From Cepaea nemoralis (taxonomy: Eukaryota; Mollusca; Gastropoda; Stylommatophora; Helicidae): a stretch of 64,000 bases of DNA. Location: assembly GCA_014155875.1 (NCBI GenBank), contig JACEFZ010016121.1:260001-324000 (forward strand). The letters are read 5' to 3'. The position numbers were made by a program, and so were the translations under genes. The notes under the pieces were generated by a model. That model saw only the letters and a list, made by a program, of their open reading frames with translations, had not been told where the DNA came from and made no database searches. Positions 31,490 to 46,200 of this stretch are shown here, in pieces; the first letter of the stretch is position 1; every line of letters starts with the position of its first letter.

Positions 31490-32795
31490 CTTTCTCTATC
31501 CTAAAACTTTCTCCTTCCTCTAGCTTTTTCTCTCCGACCACATTCTCTTCTAACTTTTTCTCTTTTCTCACTTTCTCCTATCATTTTCTCTCTCTTCTCG
31601 CTTTCTCTGCTCACTGTCTCTCGCCGCTCACTACTTATCTTCTATCTTTTTCTTTCTCTCTTTTAACTTTCCTTCTCTTCTCAATTTCACTCTCTTCTCA
31701 CTTTCCCTTTTTACTCACTTTCCCTCTCTGCTCACTTTCCCTCTGTGCTCACTTTCCCTCTGTTCCCACTTTCCCTCTGTGCCCACTTTCCCTCTGTTCT
31801 CACTTTCCCTCTGTTCTCACTTTCCATCTGTTCTCACTTTCTCTCTCTCTTCTCTCACTTTCCCTCTCTTCTCACTTTCTCTCTCTTCTCACTTGCCCTC
31901 TCTTCTCACTTGCCCTCTCTTCTCACTTGCCCTCTCTTCTCACTTTCTCTCTCTCCGCTCAATTACCTCTCTACTCACTTTCCCTCTGTTCTCACTTTCC
32001 CTCTGTTCTCACTTTCCCTCTGTTCTCACTTGCCCCCTCTTCTCACTTGCCCCCTCTTCTCACTTTCCCTCTCTTCTCACTTTCCCTCTCTTCTCACTTT
32101 CCCTCTCTTCTCACTTGCCCTCTCTTTTCACTTGCCCTCTCTTTTCACTTTCCCTCTGTTCTCACTTTCTCTCTCTCTTCTCTCACTTGCCCTCTCTTTT
32201 CACTTTCCCTCTGTTCTCACTTTCCCTCTGTTCTCACTTTCCCTTTGTTCTCACTTGCCCCCTCTTCTCACTTTCCCTCTCTTCTCATTTGCCCTCTCTT
32301 CTCACTTTTCCTCTCTTCTCACTTGCCCTCTCTTTTCACTTGCCATCTCTTTTCACTTTCCCTCTGTTCTCACTTTCCCTCTGTTCTCACTTTCCATCTG
32401 TTCTCACTTGCCCCCTCTTCTCACTTGCCTCCTCTTCTCACTTTCCCTCTCTTCTCACTTTCCCTCTCTTCTCACTTGCCCTCTCTTCTCACTTGCCCTC
32501 TCTTTTCACTTGCCCTCTATTCTCACTTTCTCTCTCTCTTCTCTCACTTTCCCTCTCTTCTCACTTTCTCTCTCTTCTCACTTGCCCTCTTTTCTCACTT
32601 TCCCTCTCTTCTCACTTTCCCTCTCTTCTCACTTTCTCTCTCTTCTCACTTTCCCTCTCTTCTCACTTCCTCTCTCTTCTCACTTCCTCTGTCTTCTCAC
32701 TTTCCCTCTCTTCTCACTTTCTCTCTCTTCTCACTTTCTCTCTCCGCTCACTTGTCTCTCTTCTCACTTTCTCTCTTCAACCTTCCGTTATGACG
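31490..32795. repeat. 17-bp polypyrimidine minisatellite
   Basis: The unit CACTTTCCCTCTCTTCT and close variants repeat for about 1.2 kb. The + strand is almost purely C and T. Since 17 is not a multiple of 3, all three forward frames read the same repeating peptide and none contains stops, so the 288-359-codon open frames are not genes. Confidence 0.95.
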
Positions 32796-32799
32796 ACAT

Positions 32800-33270
32800 A
32801 CTCAAAGTGGTAATCTTCTCATAATATACCAAAAGAATGTGGACTGTCTTCTCCTGATGCCATTTTCTCCAGTAACCATTTTATCTCTTTGTGAGATAGC
32901 TTCTTTCAAGATTTCTTCATTCCTCCTTTTAATCTTCCATGGTGGTCTCATCCTTCTTTACATCACACATCCGCAGATTTCACATAATTACTCACATACC
33001 TGCTAACTGACTATGATTTCCTTCCGTACATCAGTATTGGCTTTATATTACTCTTAAGAGCTCTCGTTCAAATGCACATTGAGACGGATACTGATATATG
33101 CTTCATTAATATAGACATACATATTTACGACACCTTTATGGACAAGGACATAGACTTATTTATGACTTATATATTTACTTGATTAATATAAACATATAAA
33201 TAGGTATGGCACCTTTATGGACTTATACGTACATTAATTTATGTCTCTTTTCATTGACATGAAATATTCA
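32800..33270. other. AT-rich intron sequence next to the exon
   Basis: No gene or known repeat was seen. It lies downstream of the exon at 33274-33388 and includes its donor at 33268-33273. A loose internal repeat around ACTTATATATTTACTTG is visible. Confidence 0.5.
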
Positions 33271-33273
33271 TAC

Positions 33274-33388
33274 CTCCATAGTCATCCCTTCTCAACGTGA
33301 TAGGCATGCGTGTCATATTTTTACCCCATGGATCTTTGACCGGGGCGCCAGCTCCACCTTTCCCACTCTCCAGATCCAGACTCCGCCC
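33274..33388 (-). CDS. Host-gene exon with a second GGAGAP motif
   Basis: This 115-nt exon (38 codons plus 1 nt) has the acceptor TGTTTATCTCAG and the donor G|GTATG. The peptide contains GKGGAGAPVKDPWGKN, a second copy of the Gly-rich motif found in the exon at 12717-12886, followed by a basic and then acidic stretch ending RRDDYG. The other two frames of this interval contain stops. It starts in phase 0, as the 29-nt exon before it requires, and ends in phase 1 with G, which the next exon completes to GAA. The intron that follows it is about 20.4 kb long and holds the LTR retrotransposon and two hAT elements. Confidence 0.78.
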
Positions 33389-33474
33389 CTGAGATAAACA
33401 CACATAACATGACTAAGATCTCACTGCGGACAAAATAGAAACAGGGTTCAGGGATGACATGTTTGCAGATTTTA

Positions 33475-34620
33475 ATCAATTAATCAAGCAGGTGCCGTCT
33501 TCACAATGAAGGTTGACTGCAATGATCTACAACGCTGTCTGTTTCTCGACTTGATTGTACATTCTGTCAGACGGCAGTTCGTCCATCTTATGATGTTATC
33601 TTTCCACTTGTATCGTTGTCTACCTCTTGCTAGCTTGCCTTCAACATTACCCTTCAGTATGGTTTTTATAAGAGTATTATGTCTTTTAACGTAGATGAAA
33701 TATTTCACTTGCCGCTTGTTTATTTATTTCATCAACTCTCTTTTCATTCCGTTCTTCTAGAACAGTGGTTCTCAACCGGTGGGGATTCACCCCCCCCCCC
33801 AGGGAGGAATTTTAGGGTTTCCAGTTGGGGGGGGGGGGGGGGGGGGGGCGGATCAAGATTATTTCAAGATCGCGTTAATACAAGAACCGATTACTTGATA
33901 TTGTTTTCTCTTCATACTGTACTGTTTTGAACGTCTCACCCTTCTAAAATTCAATTTATAAAATAAGTAGACCCACAAATCATGTTTTATGTAGACGTTT
34001 AGACTTGTTTTAGTACGTGCTATTAAATTTAGCTTCCATTATTACGTATACTGTGTAGGGGCGGGGCGGGATTGTTAGGTAGGAAATACGAAAGGGGGAA
34101 TGACGTTTTGAAAATATGGTGAAGGGGGCAAGGCCAATTTTTAGGTAGGAAATACGAAAGGGGGGGGGGGGGGGCGATGAAGTTCTGAAAATATGGTGAA
34201 GGGGGGCACGGGCCAAAAGAGGTTAAGAACCGCTGTTCTAGAACCTCTGCATTTGATTGTCCCTCCCCCCCCCCCCCCCCCCCCCATGAAATACGACATA
34301 TTCTTCTGCATATCCACATCCCCATAGCCTCCATTCGACTTTCTAATTGCTTACTTATTGTCCAGGCTTTCACGCCATATAGTTGTGGTCAATATACATA
34401 ACATTTGACAATTCTCATTTTAATGCGTTGTTAATCTCTCTAGATGCTGTTTGATAGCATATTTGACCATTCCTATTATCTTTTTTATTTCTATTTCACT
34501 TCTGCCATAATCTGTTATAACATATCCAATATAGGAGAAACGTGTTACTTGTTCTGGTATCTCCCCGTTTACTGTGACGCTTATTGATGACCTTTCCTTG
34601 AAAACTATAATCCCTTGTTA
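33475..34620 (-). mobile_element. Decayed LINE RT C-terminus interrupted by an hAT MITE
   Basis: The minus strand encodes KAWTISKQLESRMEAMGMWI near 34330 and, after the MITE at 33763-34235, ILKGNVEGKLARGRQRYKWK near 33650. Both belong to the end of a LINE polyprotein. A poly-C/G tract at 34263-34286 breaks the reading. Confidence 0.65.
33763..34235. mobile_element. hAT-type MITE with perfect target duplication
   Basis: The ends CAGTGGTTCTCAACC and GGTTAAGAACCGCTG are inverted repeats. Both sides carry TTCTAGAA (33755-33762 and 34236-34243), an exact 8-bp duplication of the type preferred by hAT transposases. Inside are long poly-G/C runs and a tandem pair of about 75 bp sharing GGTAGGAAATACGAAAGGGG. 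No protein is encoded. Confidence 0.88.
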
Positions 34621-34793
34621 AAGGTCGCAGAAGCCATCATGATTAATCTGCATACTCCAAATTTGTGCAAATAAAAATACATGATAGTCAGTTTTAAATT
34701 ACCAGTGGTAAATAACTGAAATTACTGAGAGAATAAGTGTATTTTTCAGGTTGAAGGATTTATCTAATTACTTTATTTTATGTTTTATGATTT

Positions 34794-35383
34794 CTGCAGT
34801 ATATACATGACAAGATGCCGCGAAATATGCCAGGCAATAAAACTTGCAAAATTTTGTTTGTATCTTCTTTATTCAAATTCACCAAGGGATATATTAATGG
34901 ATAATCGTGTTATAATGAAGGTTGGATTGATATGTATTGGAAACAAGCTGACAGACAGACTGAAACACAAATTAGATCGACATATAGTTACGTTGAAGTT
35001 TAAATCATAGAAGCCACAAACAAAATGTTGCACGATTTATTGCCTGGCATATTTCGCTACATCTCGTCTAGGTGCATACAGCAGAGTAAGATAGCGCATG
35101 AAGTGAGTAAATGTTATCCCCAGGGTAATTTCAAATTGAGAACGAACTATTTCAGATTAAATAACACCAGCTGGAACCACCTGATCGCAAAAGTCTCACC
35201 GTGTGGATAGCAGACGTGCAACATTCAAATAATACCTGTGACTATGTGTTTTAATTGTTTCACCTTAAGTATTTTTCATTTACACACTTTGTATGAAATA
35301 TATATGTGCTGTATGCACCTGACGAGATACAGCAAAATATTCCAGGCAATAAATCGTGCCCCATATTGTTTGTGGCTTCTGTG
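34794..35383. repeat. Three alternating inverted copies of a 75-bp sequence
   Basis: Sequence with CGAAATATGCCAGGCAATAA (34794-34868, +) recurs inverted at 35019-35088 and forward again at 35305-35383 (AATATTCCAGGCAATAAATC). The copies could be the ends of one or two fold-back MITEs sharing an arm. No transposase is present. Confidence 0.7.
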
Positions 35384-35841
35384 TGTAAGTGCACTCAGGG
35401 AATACATTGTTTTGAAGTTAATTAATGAATAAGTGCCATGAGATGATTAATTGTCGTAAGAAACCTCAGGTACCTGCAGTGAACTTAATTATATGCAGCA
35501 GTTTCACTAATGTAACCTGCATTAATTGGCTTTATACCACAACATGTCTGCTACAATATTAACAACTTTTAAGTCATATTTGTGATAAATTCGTACTTTC
35601 TATTTTCCTCAATCCATTTTTATTTGGTCCAAACCTTCTTTTCTTTTGGCACTGAATCTATTACGTAGTCAGATTGTCTGGTAGACAGACAGGCGACAGA
35701 AAGACGAGCACGCAGAGAGACTGACAGAATATACAGACACAGGAGAAGCAATACGACAGATGGACACATGAATTAAATGATTGATGCGCGTATAATGACA
35801 GCTAAGGATATTAAAGGAAGAATCAGTTTCATCTGACCTAC

Positions 35842-35870
35842 CTCATTTTTATTCGAATCACCGCCATAGT
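35842..35870 (-). CDS. Host-gene micro-exon (29 nt)
   Basis: This 29-nt exon lies between the acceptor TTATCCTTTCAG and the donor GTAGGT on the minus strand. Read in phase, it gives YGGDSNKNE after completing an Asp codon with the final G of the exon at 48076-48133. One alternative frame stops at once; the chosen frame joins both neighbours without a break. It is short, so the case rests on the strong splice sites and on phase agreement on both sides. Confidence 0.62.
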
Positions 35871-36221
35871 CTGAAAGGATAATACATTGAAATTGATGTT
35901 GAAATATTTGAAACGCATTAACGAAAGATTTTTATTTTTAAAGGATTACAAATTGAGATTGAGCATGGAAGCATGTTTAACAGTCTAGCCATCTCGTCAT
36001 TCTACATTATTTCATTCTCACAATGCTAATGTCAGACTATAATCGCAAAGGTAAATGACAAAAGAAAGGGCTGTTTTATGCGCCTTTAGTTATATTAGGT
36101 ATAATTATTTTATTCGCTCACAATGATGAAATAAAGAGTAGTCCATACACGCACTATTACGTCTAGTGAACACAACTGATTTGAGCATGTGGATTACCTT
36201 TCCCTATTGCCAGTGCCCCTC

Positions 36222-36404
36222 TGTATCACTCGAACCCACTCCGAACTCAGGGGTTTTGTAACTTACCTCCCCAAGTCAAGGATGAGAAGTCAACATTTTA
36301 GTCAAACTGACCCGTGTATGGGTTAAACCTGGTACCTGGGCATCAGCACACCAGAAGCTTAATAGAGCGAACGCTCTTATCTTTTGGCACACTGACCTCC
36401 ATTA
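36222..36404 (-). mobile_element. tRNA-derived SINE
   Basis: Minus-strand copy of the 28646 family, sharing TGGTGTGCTGATGCCCAGG, CTAAAATGTTGACTTCTCA and TTGACTTGGGGAGGTAA. Confidence 0.65.
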
Positions 36405-37825
36405 GGCACTAGTCCCATATTTGTGTAGACTTACTGGCAGTGAACAGTGATGAGGTTAGTAACACGTCGGTGGCCTTTACTAAATTTCCTGAGAAACCAG
36501 AGACCCAAGGGACATTTTTAAACATCCGCCTGAATGGGTACGCATGAACACTAGGTTGGAAATAAAAGAATAAAAACCCTCTACCTTGTTCAACCGGCTT
36601 TTCCAACCTTGGAAAGAAATGCATGGACAGTCTACAAAATCAATGACTAGTTGATCAATTGATAATGAGCATCAACATATTTCTTGTGATGAGGATCACA
36701 GAAATGTACCATGAAACATAATATAAGTGCTTTCATTAGATGTTAGAAGATTTCAGCCAGGAATAATCCTACAAAGCTGAGAATAGTCAAGTCGATGGTC
36801 CCTGCGTGTCGCTTGAGCACCTTTCCGACAGTCCCAGGGTGAAAGTCATGCTCCATTCCACCACTGAGAAGGTGGTATGGCCGAATCTTTGTGGCAGGTT
36901 TTATAGAATGTGATGGAAAAATTATCGCTAGAAGATAAAATAAATAAAATTGGGAAAGATTGTGTACTTAACTTTCAGCGTCAATTTGGTAGTAGTGAGA
37001 AGGAATAAATAAGTTAGTCCGCAGAAAAGCTTATTGAGGAGGTAAAATCACAGAAGAATGCTGCTCACAAACGGTTTAATTCCACGATTGATAGTGAGAA
37101 AGAGGGCCTGCGCCCCGTGTGGCAACAACTCAAAACCAGACACAGTGGCCTTTGTCGAGCAGAACGATTCCACAACAACAGGTAGAGAACACGGAAGCAC
37201 TAGAGAAATTCTTTCGGGAACCATACAAATTTGTTGAGATTTGTTCGAACAGACACGATCCGACAGCCTAGGTATCAAGAAACAAGCTGGATGAACACCT
37301 AGTGGAGATATGTGCATATGCCCAGCGGAAAGTTCCACTCGAAGTGATGGCGAAGTTCTTAAGTCCGAAAAAACCAAAAGTGGATTTTAACACCTAGTTT
37401 TCGTTGGAGAATGAAGTCTTGGCAATTTCCCAGAAGGCTTAAAGTTTAAAGCAAGTCAGCATCAGGCCCCATGTACCGTACACCTGTGCACAAACGCTAC
37501 CGATATTCCTAAAAAGACTCCACGGGAGAAAGACACCCGAAATCATAACCCGGGTGGGCTCTTTCATCCTTCCCCCACCTAACCATCCCCCGAGAGTGTC
37601 ATAAAGGTAAAGAACTGAAACAGTCGGTTAAGTGGGATCACAACTGACCGTCGAAGCTTCTTATCGTGCTTGCTTTCGATTCCGATTTTTTAGAAAAGAA
37701 AAAAGAAAGTTTCCTCCATGGTTATAATTGCCATGGTTCATAGCTTGCTCTGCCGCGGAATTCTTATTACTTTGATTCTATAATACTGACTGACAGACTG
37801 GCACCTTGCCGCCTTGACAGACGAT
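36405..37825. other. Intronic DNA, no gene recognised
   Basis: Short open frames only, none with splice borders in phase or a known domain. Around 37020-37150 the + strand reads lysine-rich codons that could be an old transposon gene, but with stops. Confidence 0.4.
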
Positions 37826-37829
37826 AGCT

Positions 37830-38040
37830 TATAAAATGGAGTTATACCTCTCCATAACACAAAGCTTGGGCTGAATTTAGAGACCCTGTGTTGCCCATGC
37901 AGCATGATCCCTCTCTCTCTGCCTGTCTAATTTAATCCAGAGGATAAGTAACACCATTACGTTTGAAACAGGCTGCAGAAGCTGCTCTATCAGCAAGGCA
38001 ATGTTCTAACTGTCCGTCTGTCGGAGCTTCCATCCTAGAC
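37830..38040 (+). mobile_element. Repeat D, partial copy
   Basis: It shares GGAGTTATACCTCT, GGGCTGAAT.TAGAGACC and GCAGCATGATCCCTCTCTC with 48290-48725. Confidence 0.5.
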
Positions 38041-38164
38041 CAGCGGTCGGCCAAGATCAATAAGAAATAAACTACAAGTATGTGGCTATTAAAATATTGG
38101 GTTATATGTAAATGTAGTAGACAGAGTTCATTCAATTATCATATGCACTGCCCATAATAAGAGC

Positions 38165-38340
38165 GGGCTGCCAAGGATCGCCATCTCATACGATCACTAT
38201 ATCTCAGATCAGGTCTTGTCAAGCCATCTGGTTATTTATCCGTCTTCCTCTTGTTCTTTCCCATCACATTTGCCAGTTGTCACTAAATTTACTAGTTTAT
38301 TCTTCCTGACAACGTACCCATAAAAGACCATCGTACGTGG
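38165..38340 (-). mobile_element. RTE-type LINE 3' fragment
   Basis: Diverged match to the sequence at 54510-54720 (TTTGCCAGTTGTCAC.AA.TT, CAAGCCATC.GGT.ATTT). Confidence 0.5.
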
Positions 38341-38619
38341 AAAATGGTTAGCCATACTAAGTGTTACAGCGGTTTAGAAAGATTAGTTATGCATATGTCT
38401 GAAGGAAGATCCAATGGTCAGAGAGCACAAAGTGGACGCGGGGTATTAAAGACAACCATGGGGGAAAGCGGTAGGAGAAAGAACGATTAGGAGTCTTCCT
38501 GGCGACCTGTGTTGGGAGCACCCTTCCACAAGTTCATGATCTTCATGATCTTACATAGAAGACCTAACTACCATGCAATCATCACTCTCACTTTTAACTC
38601 ATCTTGTTTACCTACAAGA

Positions 38620-38621
<2 letters not shown>

Positions 38622-38691
<70 letters not shown>
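38622..38691. repeat. (CT)n microsatellite
   Basis: A pure CT run directly before the GTGGGTG element at 38692. Confidence 0.95.
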
Positions 38692-41049
<2,358 letters not shown>

Positions 41050-41165
41050 AAAGCAGCAAGGGGTGGTCAGAGGATCTGGTAGACAGTCGTCACTCAGAGG
41101 TAAAGCAAGACGGACATATAATCATATTGTAACAGGCACCATTAATATTGGCTTCGGTGGCTATT
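41050..41165 (+). mobile_element. LINE fragment between two (CT)n runs
   Basis: It contains CAGTCGTCACTCAGAGGTAA and is the forward counterpart of part of 7797-8250. Confidence 0.5.
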
Positions 41166-41175
41166 GAAGATTACT

Positions 41176-41178
<3 letters not shown>

Positions 41179-41258
<80 letters not shown>

Positions 41259-41480
41259 CATCATCCTCCATACTGCTCTCTTTTTTCATTCTCTTTCTTT
41301 CTCTCTCTCTGTCACTCTCTTTTCCCATTCCTCTCTGTCTCTCCCATCTTTCTCCCTCTTTTTCGCTCTTCCTCCCTGCTTCTCTCCCCTTCCTCTCTCT
41401 GTGCCTCTCTCCTTGTTTCTCTCTATTTCTCTCTCCCATTTCTCTCTGTCTCAACCTCCTCTCTCTCTCTCTTCACACAC
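41179..41480. repeat. (CT)n microsatellite and CT-rich DNA
   Basis: A pure run to about 41252 is followed by imperfect TCTCTC-rich sequence. Confidence 0.9.
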
Positions 41481-41498
41481 ACAAAAAACACAAACACA

Positions 41499-41499
<1 letters not shown>

Positions 41500-41572
<73 letters not shown>
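41500..41572. repeat. (AT)n at the Helitron 3' border
   Basis: A pure AT run of about 70 bp that abuts the CTAG terminus of the Helitron. Confidence 0.92.
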
Positions 41573-41573
<1 letters not shown>

Positions 41574-41576
41574 TAG

Positions 41577-41910
41577 CTGACCCGGCCCGGCTTCGCCCAG
41601 ACTCTGGTGGGGAGCATCTCATTTAATTCATATAAGTAGTCATATAAGTTCTCGTTCCCGTTACCGACTATCTGTCTGTCTGTCTGTCTGTCTATCTGTC
41701 TGTCTGTCTGTCTGTCTGACCCGGCCCGTCTTCGCCCAGACCCTGATAGGGAGCATCTCATTTAATTCATATAAGTAGTCATATAAGTTCCCGTTCCCGA
41801 CTATCTATCTGTCTGTCTGTCTGACCCGGCCCGGCATCGCCCAACTCCTGGTGGGGAGCATCTCATTTAATTCATATAAGTAGTCATATAAGTTCCCGTT
41901 CCCGACTGAC

Positions 41911-41995
<85 letters not shown>

Positions 41996-42100
41996 GTCTG
42001 TCTGTCTGACCCGGCCCAGACCATGGTGGAGAGCATCTCATTTAAATTATATAAGTAGTCATATAAGATCCCGTTCCCCACTATCTGTCTGACAAGCAAT
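41577..42100. repeat. Four tandem copies of the Helitron terminus with (CTGT)n spacers
   Basis: Each unit starts CTGACCCGGCCC, continues with GAGCATCTCATTTAA and ATATAAGTAGTCATATAAG, and ends in CTGT repeats. Unit starts are near 41577, 41717, 41821 and 42007. Spacer lengths differ; the longest CTGT run is at 41908-42008. Confidence 0.9.
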
Positions 42101-43276
42101 GCCAAGTTGAAAACATGAAATGGAAAACTGAATTATTGAATTCAAGAAATATTCACTATAGTTATATTGTCTGCTGTAGAGTCGAGAATCTTGCAGGACC
42201 GTTCACATAATGAGCATGATTTCGTGAAGTATGTACGGTCAGCCTAAAGTAATACAATAATGTAGTCCTCACTTGCCTGTGGCTGATTTCGTTTTAAATA
42301 AGACAATTTTAGAGGCAGTAATAGTGATTTATTTCTTCATTAGGTTAACATCAACTATGAGACTCTTGAGTCATTTGCACTCGTAATGACGTGCAGTTTT
42401 TATGTAACACTTGCTGAGACTACTTTAAATAATTTGCAAATAGATAAACTAACTTTGTATTTGAGAAACTTGACATGAAGAATATCATACAAATGTGTTA
42501 TTTTAAAGTAATAAACTCCTGGAACAGAAAGAGTTATTATTATAGCAGTTTGAAATACAGAAAGTGAAAGCAACAAATAAACTTGCAACTGATACCGGGC
42601 ATTTGCTGTGAATATACGATGTTATGCACCTATTTTCTAAACACAACTGCACTTGATGTTGTTATTATTGTGCTGGCATGCTGGAAGTACCACATGGACC
42701 CCGGCACTTAAATCAACATCTTCTGACAATCATGTTTAGAGGATAATCAATGTTGGATCCAAGTGGTTCAGAGGCAGGAGTCTAAAGCAATAATCAAGGC
42801 AGAATGGGTTAAAGTTACACGAGGGCAGCTTTGTCAAATATACCCCAAAACTAAAGGTGTTAGATTACGACTATGACATAAAGCCAAAAATTTCCCCCAG
42901 GATCAAATGTGTTAAAGAAACACCAGAACATAATGCATTTAAAAAGCATGAAGACATTTGTACTTTTCTACTATTTCTCATTCTATTCTCCTCATCCTCC
43001 TTTTTTTTTAATCTTTCTCATCCTTTTCGCCTTCTTCTTCTCAACCTCTTTTTCTTCTTCCCCTCTTTTTCATCCCCAAATTCTACTTCTTCTCATATTC
43101 CCATCCTTCTTCTCTTCTTTGCCTCCTCTCCTGCTTGCCTGCCTGCCTGCCTGCCTGCCTGCATGCCTGCCTGTCTGTCTGTCTATCTAGAGGAGAAAAG
43201 TTTGCTTAATGCTAGGATTATTTTTTTTTAAATCTTGTATAAATTTCAAGTTATGGTCGAACACCAAATATGATGT

Positions 43277-46200
43277 CTAACGTAGTGCTTTTTGATAAAC
43301 AATATTTTTTGTTTTTCTGTCTGGTGCGTAGACGAATAAATCCGAAGATTTTCCAACGCGTGAACAGGCCACATATAGCTGTCCGTGTGTGAAGCACGGA
43401 TTTTCCAAATTTAGTCCACACACTTGTAGCGATTGTCCCTGTGCTTTGTTGATCGTCATGGCAAATGCAACTCGCACCGGAAACTGCAGGCGTTTGAATT
43501 CGAATGGCATGTCTGTTGGAATCATTGGGATGCGAGGCAACAGTACATCTTCTCCTTTAAATTTCCCATTCAAAATTGTAGCTTCGATGATATTGTTCAT
43601 CATCTTTTTGACTGCAAGCCTGGTACCGTTGCAAAGTCGAGGTGGATTGATGTTTCGGAGAAGAATGATAGGCACACCAATTTTCAATGTTAAAACGTGC
43701 GGCGGTATGCCTGGCAAATCAAGGGAATTCAAGAATTCAGTTGGATAATTGACAACTTCGTCTTGATTCATCATAGAATCGATGGACTTATACGTTGTCG
43801 CTTCGCCTGGTATTTCGTTTTGAATGGCGCAATTGATGGCATTGACATCGTTGTTTTTAGCTGCTAATATAGCACGTGCACTGAGCCATTGATGATTTTT
43901 GTGATTCCGTGCCATATTTGGGAAAACTTTGTCAATTAATTCGTCTATAGTTGCTGTGATGTTACAGAAGTTTGTTGGCAACGTGATACTATGTGTGGAT
44001 TCATCGATTGGCATTTTTCCATTCCCAATATCCAATAATTGTTTTGCGAAAACTTCTGCGGATGCATCATGTTGTAGTTGTACACGCATGTTGGTCTTCA
44101 AAGTCAATTTCTGAACGTGTCGCCACAAAACTGATGATTTCAGACATGCATTAAGTTCATCAGCGGGTGTTGAACGTGGTATAACTGGTAGAGTTTGTCG
44201 AAAATCACCAGACAATAAAATAAGTGCGCCACCGAAGAGCTGTTCATTTCCTCTGAAATCTTGTAGTGTACGATGAAGCGCCTCCAATGCTTTTTTGTGT
44301 GCCATAGTACATTCGTCCCATACAATGAGTTGACATGATTGGAGTACTTTACCCATTCCAGAATTTTTTCGGATATTGCATGTTGGTGTCTCAGTGATGT
44401 GAATATTCAAGGGCAATTTTAGTGCTGAATGTGCTGTTCGGCCACCATCCAAAAGAGTTGCCGCAATTCCAGATGATGCGATAGCCAGCGCAATATTTTG
44501 TCGTGATCGTATGGTTACCAATATAAGTGAAATGAGAAAAGTTTTCCCTGTGCCCCCGGGCGCATCTAGGAAATACAATCCGCCGGTTTGGCTTTTAATT
44601 GCATGCATAATTATGTCATACACTATACGTTGTTCCGGAACCAATTTCAGAAGATTCGTTTGAACAAATGCACACAATTCGTCGACATCAAAGAGTGATT
44701 CTCGTTGCAAATCACGATCGAAAAGATCGTTTGCAGATCGATCTGGCGCAGTCATTCCCAATTGTACCAGTGGTTTGTTAGCGATTGCCAAACATATGTC
44801 CTCCGTCGAAACCAATGCTTCATTATACACATTTTGTTTGAATTGAATGTCCGGATTTTGATTCATTGCACGCAAACGATGTAGGATGTCTTCACTCATA
44901 CAGTCTTTGTATTTTTCCCAAAGATCTTTTGGATTGGATGGGAAGCAAGTTGTCAATATGATGGCAAATAATGTGCGTATTTGCTGTGGTTGAGCAGTAT
45001 TTGATGCATCAGCGAGTGAAGTGTCCCAGTGTGCATCGTTTTCAAGAAGATGTAATTCTTGGCAAGTTTCACGATAAGTGGCACATACTTGACCGTTTAC
45101 TGTTCTTAATTCTTGAAAGGATGTCGGTCCACGTACGTTGATTAACAGTAATCGCAAGTAAAAGCATTCTGAATTGTTTGGGTGAACAGTGTACAGACGG
45201 CCTAACGCGTCGGTCGAATATAAATTGGTATGTCCTTCAACTGCTTTACCTTGTTTGCGACGTTGAAACTTTTTCGCTGATGCATTCCATGTGTAGTATG
45301 TTGGCACTTCAGAGTAAAGTAGTGTCTTTGCAAACATATCATTCCCACACAATGAAAAAAATGCAGTTAACGTTGTTGGTGGTGGTGACAATGCTCGTTC
45401 ACTTGCATTTTCTGTTGTGAAGTACACGCGCTGTCCATTTTCAAGGTGCACTGCCAAATGAACAACTGTTGGATGACGTTCATGGATTGGAAATGATAAA
45501 ATACGCCATACTGCTTCATTACTATTAATGTAGCGTCCCACTTGATATTGGTCTATTTCATCGATAGACGCAGTTGCATTTCCCACTCCAAAAACTGCCA
45601 TATCGCTTCCTTTGTTGACATATTTGCAAATGTACTTGATCGATTTAACCGAATTGCAATACTCGACATTGATGTGTGCTTTGTACGTTTTCGAGAGTAA
45701 CGGTGAATACGGTACAACCCAACGATTATCGACTTGAAGATCATTGTTTCGTACTTTTAAAGTGATAGATTTGCCGCCATCTTCAGTTGAGCGTCGACGA
45801 TATAGGGGATATCCGTCATTGCCAGTGATTGTCTCTGCATGTAAATGTCTTGGGTACCGTTTTGTGCATTTTCCATCAGACATGCAAGGTGAATTGTTAT
45901 TGAGGAAGCCACATGGACCATGAATCATGTTTTTGGTGACGACTTCAAGTAACTCTGGATCAATGTCGACATCTGGTATTTCTGCTGAGATGACTTGATC
46001 AATTTGATCTGGTGTGATTTTTTCCATCAACCAAATCAAAATGTGTGCATGTGGCAATCCTCTTTTTTGCCATTCGATGGAATACATCCAACAGCGTGTC
46101 TCTCCAAAAACGTGATGCTTGACAATTAAATCCATTAAAGATTTCAATTTTTGTTTGAACACACGTGCGGAAATATCAGGGCGATCTGATGATGATTGTC

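Noticed and set aside
31745..32824. Overlapping open frames of 288-359 codons
   Set aside because: They are the three frames of a 17-bp pyrimidine repeat without stop words. Each reads the same Leu/Ser/Phe-rich repeat, so this is not a protein gene.
41148..41580. Ser-Leu and Ile-Tyr repeat open frames
   Set aside because: (CT)n and (AT)n microsatellites; also at 40873-41167, 47209-47442 and 59934-60568.
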